From: Phytopythium helicoides
Taxonomy: Eukaryota > Oomycota > Peronosporomycetes > Pythiales > Pythiaceae
Reading direction: 5' to 3'
Length of the DNA: 64,000 nucleotides
Assembly: GCA_024867545.1 (NCBI GenBank)
Contig: JANFNE010000024.1
Location: forward strand, 124,001 to 188,000
In this document: piece after piece, positions 54,001 to 64,000 of the stretch
Position numbering within the stretch: the stretch's first letter is position 1
Layout of the letters: each line of letters begins with the position of its first letter
The notes under the pieces: model-generated
Database searches by the model: none
Told to the model about the DNA's origin: nothing
What the model saw: the letters and a program-made list of their open reading frames with translations, nothing else
Program-made: the position numbers and the translations under genes

Positions 54001-57000
54001 GTGCCTGGATGATAACTTGAGTATGGCGAACAATATCCCATACACGGAGGAAGCCGTCGTCACCGGTCGTGCAGAAGCGCTCTTTGCGCGCGCATACACT
54101 GAGTCCATGGAGCTCGTAGCGCCAGTGTCCTGATACGAACAGGGGTTGCTGGCGTTCCAGAGTCTCCTGCACTTTCAGAATTTCCACCACCGCTTCCTGT
54201 CTTGGAAGATCCATCTTGTGCAGACAGCAGGTAGATGCACGATCCACGAGTACCGACAGCAAGTGTGTTGCGGTCGAAATCCCAGAAAACACTCCGTATT
54301 GGATGACGCCCAGCCGAATTGAACTCTCCAAACTCGCGGAGGCACTCGAGGTCCGCACTCCAAAGTTTGACTATACCATCTTTACCTCCACTTACAATTT
54401 GATGAGGTGCTTTCGGTACGCAAAATAGAGCAGCAACGCCGCGGGAGTGTGCAGGAACCACACTACTCAATGCAGCGCCCTTGAAACGGTATAAATCGCC
54501 GCTAACTGTGCCGACGATAGCATCTTTGCCACAGAACACAGCACTGAGAAAAGTCTGCGTCATTCCCTTCTTACCCAGTATGCCTTCTTTCTTCAGCAAA
54601 TTGCTCGCACGAACAGCAGGTAGGCGCCAGAAAATCACTGTCTTTACTCCAACTGTAACCAGAACAGCTTCATCTTCGAGTACCGGTGCCGTTGAGTCGT
54701 CTTGACCTTCTTCATCTTGCTGGAAACTCATACCAAGCATTCGACCAACAAGATTTGTGCTAGCACTTGCGAGAAGCTGGCTGTTTTGCCAATCATAGAT
54801 GGCCAACGTGTTGCGATCATCCAATCCAACACTTGCGAGCAGCGTCCCAGTCGAATTAAACCGCAATTCAGCAATACCTCGACGGTGAAATCCACGTAGC
54901 GTTGCTAGTACCTCGAGAGAGTCGATACGCCACACATAGATCGCAGGATACGAGCCCCTTTGACCGGACGCAGCCACCTCGAGGGACGCTTTGCTCGAGT
55001 TGGCACCATGCGTTTTTCCTGGATTGCGAACGCCGCTGAAATGAGCAACAAGACTGAGGACTTCGTCAGTGTGGTGTTTGAAATGCCGCTGAAGCCACAA
55101 CTTTGTGTCCTGAAGCACTACCACGTTTGCGGACGGATAGATTAGCAATGAGCGGGCTTTCGACAAAAATACGTTGTTGCGAGCGTCATGGCACCTATAG
55201 CCATATACCCACTCGAGCTCGATACTGTCGCTGGGCACGCTTGACATCTCGACATGCCTCTCGTCAGGAGGAGCATTCGTTGGCGCAACACTACTTCCAA
55301 CCCATGGCTTCAAAGGTTGTGGTGCTGCTGGCTCCGCGCCAGCTCTGTTAGCTTCAGCTGAACCAGATCGCTGGTGAAGGATGTCCAAAGCAAAATCACC
55401 TAGCGCTGCCGCTTCACAGAACGTGGAGGGTGCCTCCAAACTACTCATCTCTACTTCGTCATCTGAAGTTGCGTGATATTCGTATTCGTTGACTCCAATG
55501 ACTTCATCGAGCTCTTCTGTCTCTACACTCCATTGGAAGATACACCGTTCATCCTTGGCTGCAGTCAACAAGCAGTTGCTGTCAGAATTGAACCGCAAGC
55601 AAGAAATGGTACTTGAAGCAGCTCGTGCGATATGTGCCAGAGAGTTCGAAGCCACACATGGATAACGAAAAAGCCGCACTGTTCCGAAGGTGTCGCCAGC
55701 TGCTAAAAGCGTTGCATCACTTCTTGACGATGAAGAACGATCAACTGAATAGACTTCATAGCTCTGAGCGGTTTCCACAGTCGGCCAGGCACCTTGAACG
55801 GACCAGCCAAACGGGCAAGTGCACGTCAGCCACTCAACATCTTTGAGCGTCGCAATACGAGTTATCTCTACACCGGAAGACGCCTCGAAGAATACCATTT
55901 CGCCCTTGTTGCGTGCATTTGCCATAATGTGCTCGCCGGAGCTGGCAAAATCGAAGCTGCTGAGCACAACATTGGGATCGCGAGCTTTGCACCGGCCGCG
56001 AGAGGCCCAGTCATCCGTATTGTATGCGTATATACAGTTATCGCTCGAGCCAACAGCAAGAGTGAGGCCGTCACCAGAAAACCTGACTGTCCGAATAGGT
56101 CGTTTGGCATCCTTCGCCTCATATTTTAGCGTCAACGTGCTTTCACTTAGCACCGCAAAAGCGCCTTGTTTGTTAGAGTTGATAAGCTTCAGTTGCCGTT
56201 GCTGCTGCCGCTTGGGCACGCCTTTTTCCGCTCCGGACTCTTCGTTTGCATCAATATCTCCGAGCACTGCACCGTACCCAATGGCAAGGAGAGCTCCATC
56301 AGGAGAGTAAGCGCAAGCTCGTGTTGGAGCGTCAAGGAGCGCCATTCGAAGGAGTCGGTGAGTGGCCATATCCCAAATTCTTACAGTGCGATCATCTCCA
56401 ACCGAACAGAACTCATTCGGACGCGTAGGATGAGTGGCCAGAGAGTGAAGCTCAAACGCGTAGTGCCCACTTAGGAGCGCACCAAAATGGAGGTTTGCGC
56501 CGTCGCTGGCTGACATCTCGAACACCTCCGCTCCGGCTGTGGCTACAAGAAGCTTGGCACCGCCATCTGGCGAACTTATGATACTACGGATGCCTGGAGC
56601 GACACTGCCAAGAGCATCGATGTCAAACTGAGCGCCAGGCTCGAGACGCTTACTCCAAAGACGAAGCTTGCCGTCCGCTCCAGCACTCAGTATTCCCCCT
56701 GGGAACGAACTGAGAGCATTTACTGAGGACGCATGTGCGTGAATCACGCGGATACAGTTGCGACCTTCAAACACTAGAAGGTGTCCGCGTGCAGAGCCTG
56801 CGATCACTATGTTTTGGTCGGATGGCATAGTCACCAGGCTGAGCAAGATTTTCGTTTTGATGGCGTCCCCGCGTCGACCAAGAACTCCTGCTCGCTTTGC
56901 GAAGGCTGCCGTCTTACCAGGATCCCCGCTGAACCTATCGGTGCTTTCTCGCAGCCAGAAGAAAATGTGCCTAGTCCCGCATGTGACGAACTGATGATTG

Positions 57001-58674
57001 CTCTGTACAACACAGGCAAGTACAGGTGCTCGTCCGCATCGATCTGCAAAAATCAAAGTGGGGGATGACCTCCAGGCAACAGAATGACTTGCATCTTTAG
57101 TCTGTGTAGATGAGCCCGGGGCAGACGGTATGAGGTCCCACTGGTAAACCGCAACGCATTGGAACTCGTCCTGACCAATTGTTACGAGCGTGCGTCCGTT
57201 TGGCATCCAGGCCAAATGAGCGATACCCGTCGTATGAAACCCACGAATTACACTGAGAGGCGCGGCATCTGGCGCATCTGCACTCCAAACAGCCACGGAT
57301 GGGTATGCTGCTTGACTTGCAGCTCGCTCGCCTGACGCGACAATTCGTCGATTGGTTGGGTGAACTGCCAGAACTTGAACTAGTCCTGCGTGATGGCGCA
57401 CAAAGCGCTGGTTGTGCTCGATTGAGTCGTAGATCACGACGAGAGCACCAGCAGGAAACACAATTTCCGCTGGTGAGATATACTGCACCACGCTTCGAAG
57501 GTCACTGTTGAAACCGTAGACCCACTCGAGAGCCAAACTTGCAGAAGGGAGCGCAGGATTGATAGTTGGAGGTGCGCTCGGCGTCGCATTGGATACAACT
57601 GCTTGCCAGGGTTGACTCGGAAGTGTAGTTGGAGTATCGTCTGCCGCAGCCACGAAAGATGGCGCTCTTGCATCAAGAGGAAGTCCCCAGTCCCTTTTCC
57701 TCGCTAGCAAGACTGCGTCTCTAGTTGCGAAAGATGTCGGGTCAATGTCATCCATGTGATGGGATAGCCCAAGAGCATGCTCTTCGACTGAGATACCATC
57801 ATCACCGATGTCATCTGCTTTGTCTTCTGCGCTTCCGTCTTTTGACGCAGAGATAATACCGTTTCCTATATCCGTAGAGTCGAAATAATCAACCCAAGAT
57901 GTCATTTCAGGAGTTGTATCAGCGAAGAAGAGGAACTCGGGAAGTGTCAGGAAATCATCTGGCCCTGTCTTGCTGGCTTTCTGGAAGGCATGAAGTGCCA
58001 AATCTTCCAGCTCAAGCTCTGATGGACAAGTGATACCCGCGCACAGTTTGCACAGACCTGTCAGGGTGGACCTAAGCGCCAGCGTCAACTCGTCGATAGA
58101 CACTTGCCCAGTCTCGTTGAAGTCATAGCAGTTGTATACAACTGTCCAGCAGGAAGCCGCTTGTTAGACACATCAACCGGTGTTTGCTTACTACACTGCG
58201 TACATGTGAGCTTTTGTGCTGTGGTCATTGCCGATGCAACAGCCATGGTGCCAAGAAACTCAAGCGCATCCACAAGCCCGTTCTGGGAGAGGATTAATAG
58301 TGAGACTCTCTGTTCCGAACCAATTGCGTTGCAGCACTCTGGACGCATCTTTAACCAACCTCGTCGGTGTCGAATGCGGTAAATAGCCCGATGGAAAGCT
58401 GGTCCATATCGGCACGTGCATGAATCTCTAGCGAGGGCATTAGTGTTCGGCAGATCTCTGCCATTTCGTCTTGTGTGAGCCCAAATCCTTCCGCGACATC
58501 ATTGAAGCTCTCCCACAAAGCATTGACATCTCGCTCCGAGGCTGTTATTTCCGTGACATCTCTTTCAAAAAAACACGTCGACACCGAACACTTTGAAATC
58601 AGCAGTCAGCGCTCACCATTCAAGAACGGCACTGCAGCTTGGAGGTATCCCGCTTTGCCATGAAGCTGCCCCAT
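51070..58674 (-). CDS. EML: EF-hand plus triple HELP-WD40 EMAP (echinoderm microtubule-associated protein-like)
   Basis: Four exons: 58674-58617, 58559-58360, 58282-58204 and 58141-51070. The N-terminus (MGQLHGKAGYLQAAVPFLN) leads into EF-hand-type helices (LFTAFDTDE|NGLVDALEFLG and NCYDFNETGQVSIDEL). Then come three EMAP modules of about 650 residues. Each opens with a HELP-like motif (LEWVYGFNSDLRSVVQYIS; LEWVYGYRCHDARNNVFLS; LEYAFGFREHDVRGNAAYS) and continues as paired WD40 propellers with DDRTVRIWD-type blades. Five one-base insertions break the last exon, near 54180, 53450, 52998, 52610 and 52345. Without them the coding length is 7404 bp, 2467 residues, exactly in frame. The triple layout resembles EML5/EML6. 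EMAPs bind microtubules, so a role in the axoneme or cytoskeleton is likely. The first GTTGGT donor (58359) is weak but required by frame. Confidence 0.87.
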
Positions 58675-58699
58675 TCCCAGCTAGCCACGCGACTCTAGA

Positions 58700-59006
58700 A
58701 TGCCGGAGTCACGATGGACGCGCCTCAAGATACCTAGTCGAAGGGTCAGCATCGCGACTTTCCAGCTGGAGAAAATCTTTCAAGCCTTCAAGTTGAGATC
58801 AAAAAGCGTTCTTTCGACTCCGTTCGCTCGCTCGATGAGCTGTTGATCTTGTCACCTCCAGTTGTACTCGCTACTTTACTTCCTTCGATGTCATCTTGCC
58901 CATCGGCAGCACTGTGCGTGTTTTGGTTAGGGATATCGGTGAATTTTTGCTGGGCATCTGCTCGGAGCAGCATATCGAGTACGAGGTGGCTGGTGTGAAC
59001 GTTTGA
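58700..59006 (+). CDS. Small unknown protein, divergent from EMAP
   Basis: Two plus frames join through one extra base near 58835 into about 101 residues. The first part has WTRLKIPSRRVSIATFQLEK. The second has SFDVILPIGSTVRVLVRDIG then FLLGICSEQHIEYEVAGVNV and a stop. No family recognised. Its ATG is only 25 bp from the EMAP ATG on the other strand, so either the start is further downstream or the two genes overlap at their 5' ends. Confidence 0.35.
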
Positions 59007-59087
59007 TACTCAATTCGGATCACGGCTTTTGCCATGTTTGTTTGTTTGTTTTTCTTCATCTCAAACCCACCACCCAGCCAACAAAGT

Positions 59088-60041
59088 CTACGAAGACGAA
59101 CCGGCACGCTCCGCTGCCTTACGGTAGTGGTGCGACGTGTCAGGAAGCTCAGGTGCTACTCGGATGTTCAAGCGCGAGCGGAGATCGGCAATCGGCGTCT
59201 CAAACTCTTCCTCGTACATGACGTTCAGCAGGAACGATGCTTCGCGGCCCGCGCGACTTGCCCACGGAATATAGATGCGGAAGAGCAGGCGGCGCTCCTC
59301 TTCAGAATGGATATTAGACAAACCCCAACGAGTAGGAAAGTTGACTGCCTGACTCACCAGAGCTGAGCCGCAGCGGCCCCACGAAGCTGCTTAGCGCCGT
59401 GACAGGCAACTTGGTCTGCGCCATTTCAACGTACTTGAGCGCGATCTCGCCCAGCACTGTCGGCGGGAGGGCGAACAGCGTGTGCCAGAAGTCGTGGAGC
59501 TCGCGGTGGCGCTGCATGACGTACGCGAGCTCCGGGTCATCCACAAAGCGGACAAGCGAGCGTCCATCGGGCTCAAACCCGTGCGAGTCCATGAACTTGG
59601 CGTAAGCGAACCCGAACGAGTCTTCAGGCAGCGCGCGCAGACGGCCGAGGTCAATCTGCTCGCTGCGGATCACGGGCTTCTCCATCAGGATGCGCGTGCC
59701 CACGGGGTCTGCGCACATGCGCGCGTGGATCTGCCGCAGCGCGTCGCGTCCTGCACCCGCCGATCATCAGCCACGCCACACCTAGCTCACCGCTACTAGC
59801 AACAACTAAACGCACCGGTGACCTCGCCCAGCGCCGCCAGCATGTCGCCGCGCTCCGGGTTGGCGAACACGGAGAGCGCGGAAGCCACCGACAGCAGCAG
59901 CTTCTGCGCGGGCGTCGTGGGCACGTGCGACGCGTACTGCACGCGGCGCGCGGGCTCCCCGGCCACGCTCGTGCTCATACAGCGCGCCACACCAACGCCT
60001 TGAAGCCTGCCGGCCGCCGCCTTGCCCACCGCGCGCATCAT
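59088..60041 (-). CDS. COQ4: Ubiquinone biosynthesis protein COQ4, three exons
   Basis: Mitochondrial matrix protein needed for the coenzyme Q synthesis complex. Exons 60041-59816, 59750-59358 and 59299-59088; GT-AG introns of 65 and 58 bp; 276 residues, the usual length. The N-terminus (MMRAVGKAAAGRLQGVGVAR) is Arg/Ala-rich, like a mitochondrial leader. Family signatures: RALPEDSFGFAYAKFMDSHG, RFVDDPELAYVMQRHRELHD, the metal-binding HDxxH...E motif (HDFWHTLFALPPTVLGE, about 160), and IYIPWASRAG near the C-terminus. Followed on the left by the small divergent gene; its own promoter lies in 60042-60200. Confidence 0.93.
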
Positions 60042-61166
60042 GGCCGCCACTCGAGAAAGTGCAGCTTCCGTGCAACCACTGCACGGTAAATTACTAGATG
60101 GAATTTTACTAAGGTAGTGGAAAGCGACGACGTGGTGCAGGCAACACACTAGTGGTGCTGGCTGGTAGTGTTGTGGATCCAACGCCTAAAGGGCCAAGAG
60201 TTCTCCTTGGGCATGCAAGGCCAGCAGGAAACCTATCGGATACTGCTGCTGTTGTAGCTGCAAAGTCTCTGCCGACTGGTCTCCGAGACTGTAGCCGCAA
60301 AGTCTCTGCCGAGACTGTAGCTGCAAAGTCTCTCCGAGACGAAGGCGGCGCCTCTTGTGCTGCGCGTGAGGTCGCTGGAAAGCACTCGACGACTAGTAGT
60401 TGCGCTGCAAGTTGATGATCTTTGGGCTGCGACGACCCCGCACTTGGAGAGCTGCCAGGACGAAGGCAGCGAGCTCCCGCAGTCTTTCTGTATTGAAAGA
60501 CGACTGCCCAAGTGGAAGCACAGCGCGCAGTGCGTCGACCGCAGCGTGCTCCCTCATCCGCTCTTGAACTCGTGCACGTCGTGAAGCCACGCGAGGCTAC
60601 CTTGACTTGGATACGTCGCGCTTGACACCCTTCGTGGCTAACCATCCCTGTTGCAGGCTTGACAGACTTTGATGTCGACCTTGGGAGGGTCTGGAGGCAT
60701 GGAGGTGTGGACCTGGGTCGAAGTGAGCCGGGAAGTGCGGTCGCTTGAACTCCATCGCGCAAATCGCTGAGAATCGAATGCGACTTGCTCGGCCAGCCTT
60801 CACCTTGGGTTGCAAAGGTATAGTACAACCAATGAGTTCTCATAATGACTTCTACGTGACCGAGGACTCCAGCAACGCCTTTGAGTCGCCTAGGCAGTCC
60901 TCAAGGTGCTCAGTTCCTTGCTTGGGCGTCTAGCACTCCATGCCAATGAGAAAGCAAAGCGTGCCATGCAGTTCAAAGCGCTCGTAAGATACGACACCAA
61001 CATTGGTTTACGGATCGCTTTTCTTTCTTTTTACGGGATTTATTTTTCAGCCAATGAAAAAGTAGGTTGTCAAGTAAATCAGCACACGATTGGAGGATAA
61101 TGGGGGAATTCCTCGCGACGCCGCGACGTGGGAGGAAGAAGCCAAGAAGCCGAGGCGCGCGAGGTG
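60042..61166. other. Intergenic, divergent promoters of COQ4 and the Arb2-kinase gene
   Basis: 1.1 kb with no supported gene. It holds the short tandem repeat at 60254-60340. 61005-61080 is AT-rich ahead of the kinase gene. No clear Inr/FPR pair found. Confidence 0.4.
60254..60340. repeat. Short imperfect tandem repeat
   Basis: Three units starting GTAGCYGCAAAGTCTCT at 60254, 60291 and 60317, of 37, 26 and 24 bp, each ending in a CCGAGAC word. The first unit carries an 11-bp insertion. AGTCTC and GAGACT also make short inverted matches. Confidence 0.6.
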
Positions 61167-63821
61167 ATGGCCGACAGCAGGCGCGTGTTCGTGCAGCTGG
61201 CGCGGCTCGAGGGCGCGGCGGGCGTCCAGCGCGACCCGCCGGTCATGGCTTTCGTGCTGCCCACGGACTCGTGGGCCTCGGTGGTCAACGAGTTCCTCAT
61301 GGTGCGTTTCTCGGCAGCCGCCTGTCTCGATATCTAGCTGCTGACGTGGCGACAGAGCTGCAAGGACGACGAGCTGGAGCCCGAGCAGCGCGCGCCGGGG
61401 ACGATTGAGGCCTGTCGCGTGCTGCACGCGACGTCGCTGGAGCTCGTGACGGACCCTGGCGCGTTCGAGGACGGCAAGCAGTACATTGTGTGCGAGTCTC
61501 CGGCGGTGCAGCAGCGGATACTGCAGGAGCACGGGCTCGCGGCGCCTGGAGGGGATGACAGCAGCAGCAACGGACGCGACACGATGAGGGACAGCGTGCT
61601 GGCCACGAGCGAGCACCTCGAGTCGCTCGAGGAGCTCGACTACTACTTTGACGATAGCGGTACGCTGCGCCACTGCCGCACCAACCAGGCAGTCGTGGAG
61701 ATCATGCGGGACGAGAGCCGGGCAGAGGAGATTGACGAGATCGTCAAGGCAGCCATCTTCCACATCCAGATGGAGATGCTCGCAGAGCTGGAGTTCAAGC
61801 AGGCGCGTGTCCCTCTGGACCCGCGGCCCGATGAAGCCAAGGAGGCGCGCGCCAGCGTCTTCCTGACCGCAGACTGGCGTTCCAATAATGATCTGCTTGT
61901 CGTCATCAATGGTGGTCGCGGCGTGCAGCCGGGGATTTGGAGTCGCGACCTGCTCATCCAGGAAGGACTCGAGCTAGGCTCCATGCTGCCAGTGTTTCGT
62001 CGTGCCAAGAGCTCAGGGATCGCGGTGGCGGTGCTAAATCCATTCACGAACAATGTCATGGTCGGCAACGAGCTCCACCAGATCAGAGGCAACTCATCCC
62101 CGGACGAGCATACACTGTATGTATGGGACAACATCATCAGTCGCGCGCAAGCAAAGAACGTGTATGTGCTTGCGTACTCGTTCGGCGCCAAGAATGTGGT
62201 TACTCTCCTTCAGAAACGAGAAGCGCAGGTTGTCCAGCGCGTGAATGCTATCGTTTTCGCGGAGGGTGCGTATCGCCTTGATCCATCAAGCACGTCTCCT
62301 CTGGTCGGCAATTTTCTCAAGCAGCGTGCCATTAACTTCAAGGGGGACGCTCAAGTGCCCGTGGGTTCCCATATCGCTAGTGCAGAAGCGCAATTGGCAT
62401 GCAACTGCTTGTCTGTAGGCGATCTTTCGGCTGCTGCAGCAGAAGCGCGGAGTCCTGCTTCGAACGGGTCTCATAGCGGCAGTAGCAGCAGTGGAAGCAG
62501 CAACAAGGCGCGAACGATCAGTCTCGCACTCGAGTCGACCTTCACATACTTCCTGGCTGCTCGAGACCGAAAGTGCAGCGCCGCGCAGTTTATTGCAGAG
62601 TCGGAGACCAAGACACGGTCGTGGCTAGGCAAGGCCATCCGGAATCGTATCGATTCGTTGAAGCCTCGCAAGCAGGGACGTCGGCTCAGCTCTGGCTCAG
62701 AGCCTCCACCACGCAAGAGCGCTCGCCATGACTCGATGAGCGATGCGTCTGCAATGCGAGCGTCAATCATTGGGAGTGACGGCCGAACTTCAACTGTTTC
62801 AACCTTGTCGGTGAGCGATTTTGACCTGATCAAGGTTATCGGCAAGGGCTCGATCGGCAAGGTGTTCCTTGTGCGCAAGAAAGACACACACGGGGTGTTT
62901 GCGATGAAGGTGCTGCGAAAGAAGAACGTTGTACGGCACGGGCTAGAAGAACATATCAAGACCGAACGGCTGATTTTGGAAGAAATCGACCACCCCTTCA
63001 TCGCGCGGCTTCGGTTCTCGTTCCAGACGAAGGATAAACTGTACCTTGTGACAGATTACTGCAGCGGTGGGGAGCTTTTCCACCACATGACAGACGCAGG
63101 CTTTTCTTATGAGCTGTGCCGCTTTTACACTGCAGAGCTAGTCCTGGGTCTGGAACATCTGCACAAACTCAAAGTAGCTTATCGTGATCTGAAGCCCGAG
63201 AATATCCTGTTGGAGGCATCGGGGCACATTCGGATTACAGACTTTGGGCTTTCAAAGCTCAACGTCGTATCGGATTCTGGCGCACAGACAATTGTTGGTA
63301 GTCCCGAATATCTGGCCCCCGAGGTGTACGCGATGCAAAAATATGGCGTGGCGGTGGACTGGTGGTCGCTTGGAGTGTTTTTGTTTGAGATGCTGACGGG
63401 TGAGCACCCGTTCTTCGATGACAACCGCGAAGCTATGGTGCGGAAGATTATGACGCCCGATAGTATTCGCGGCGTGATACCGCCTGCGATGCCTCCAGCT
63501 GCAGCATCGCTGGTTTGCGGGCTACTGACGTTTGATCCAGCTACAAGACTTGGCGCTCGCGGGGCAGATGAGATTCGAGTTCACCCCTTCTTCGAGGGCT
63601 TCGACTGGGATGCGCTCCTACGCCGCGAGATCATGCCGCCTTGGCGCCCCGTGGTGCTCAGCGAGCTGGATGTGGGCAACTTTGACGCCGAGTTCACGTC
63701 TGAGCCCGTTGTGGACAGTGTGTGCACGCATCAGTCGTCGGCGCTGCTGAGCGACACGTTCGCCAACTTTACGTTCGATCCGACGCTGAGCGTCGGCTCA
63801 ACGTCCTCGCGCCGGCAGTAG
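61167..63821 (+). CDS. Arb2/FAM172-domain and AGC protein kinase fusion
   Basis: Exon 1 61167-61301, intron 61302-61355 (54 bp, phase 0), exon 2 61356-63821; 866 residues. The N-terminus (about 1-80) is a small unnamed domain. About 139-360 matches Arb2/FAM172: LDYYFDDSGTLRH, INGGRGVQPGIWSRDLLIQE, VAVLNPFTNN, YVWDNIISRAQAKNVYVLAY, with the nucleophile-elbow-like AYSFGAKN (about 317). A Ser-rich linker follows. The kinase (about 533-800) is a complete AGC type: GKGSIGKVFLV, FAMKVLRKK, YRDLKPENILL, DFGLSK, SPEYLAPE. The tail carries a hydrophobic motif FANFTF (about 846), the usual TORC2/PDK1-type regulatory site. No frame breaks. The kinase is probably active; the role of the Arb2 half (alpha/beta-hydrolase-like; in yeast and animals linked to heterochromatin RNA silencing) is unknown here. 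Confidence 0.88.
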
Positions 63822-64000
63822 TAGAGCGAGGTCTATGCAGTGGTCAGGCACTTTAGGAAGAGACTGTAAATGGACGTGGCAATTTGTCCAGATGGCGGTG
63901 CGCGCAAGTTGAAGCGGCGGTGACATGGCTACAGTCTCAGGAGCAAGACATCAAGATGGCTACACTCGAGACTCGACTCGATGGGAGAGAGCAGGGGGCG
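63822..64000. other. 3' flank of the kinase gene
   Basis: 179 bp to the window edge, no feature seen. Confidence 0.4.

Noticed and set aside
1..64000. CRISPR arrays, bacterial operons, riboswitches
   Set aside because: Spliceosomal introns and eukaryotic genes throughout; no regularly spaced repeat arrays.

Overview
This is a eukaryotic nuclear window that looks like an oomycete (Peronosporales/Pythiales type). Coding sequence is GC-rich. Introns are few, short (54-97 bp) and GT-AG. One promoter carries an oomycete-style Inr plus FPR core motif. The gene set fits a zoosporic stramenopile: a tubulin glycylase-like TTLL, a giant EMAP, an LRR receptor kinase with introns inside the LRRs, a plant-type cystathionine beta-lyase, a Jen1-type carboxylate transporter and a Ty3/gypsy element. 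The species cannot be named from the sequence alone.

Layout. 0-2 kb: 5' part of a calponin-homology/coiled-coil gene (minus), cut by the window edge. 3-9 kb: decayed DNA, a gypsy gag-pol ORF with a truncated integrase, and a small cysteine-containing minus-strand frame. 9.4-13 kb: RPB2. 13.4-14.4 kb: sphingolipid delta-4 desaturase. 15-22 kb: a small two-exon unknown, an LRR receptor kinase and a seven-helix membrane protein (all minus). 24-30 kb: LisH plus cystathionine beta-lyase, an unknown six-exon gene and asparagine synthetase. 30-32 kb and 45.5-47 kb: two almost identical Jen1-type transporter genes in opposite orientation. Between them lie an RBM26/27-like RNA-binding protein and a P4-ATPase flippase. 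47-59 kb: a TTLL3-like ligase and an EF-hand/triple HELP-WD40 EMAP, both minus and tandem, both microtubule or axoneme proteins. 59-60 kb: COQ4. 61-64 kb: an Arb2-domain/AGC-kinase fusion.

The genes are mostly independent housekeeping genes, not an operon-like system. Loose functional pairs are TTLL with EMAP (flagellar microtubules), asparagine synthetase with cystathionine beta-lyase (amino acids), and desaturase with flippase (membrane lipids).

One pattern runs through the window. About fifteen reading-frame breaks occur in otherwise conserved genes, and every one is explained by one extra base, never a missing one. Removing the extra bases gives coding lengths divisible by three in RPB2, EMAP, asparagine synthetase, the lyase and TTLL. 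I read these as insertion errors in the assembly. The most biologically novel item is the Arb2-AGC kinase fusion at 61167-63821.
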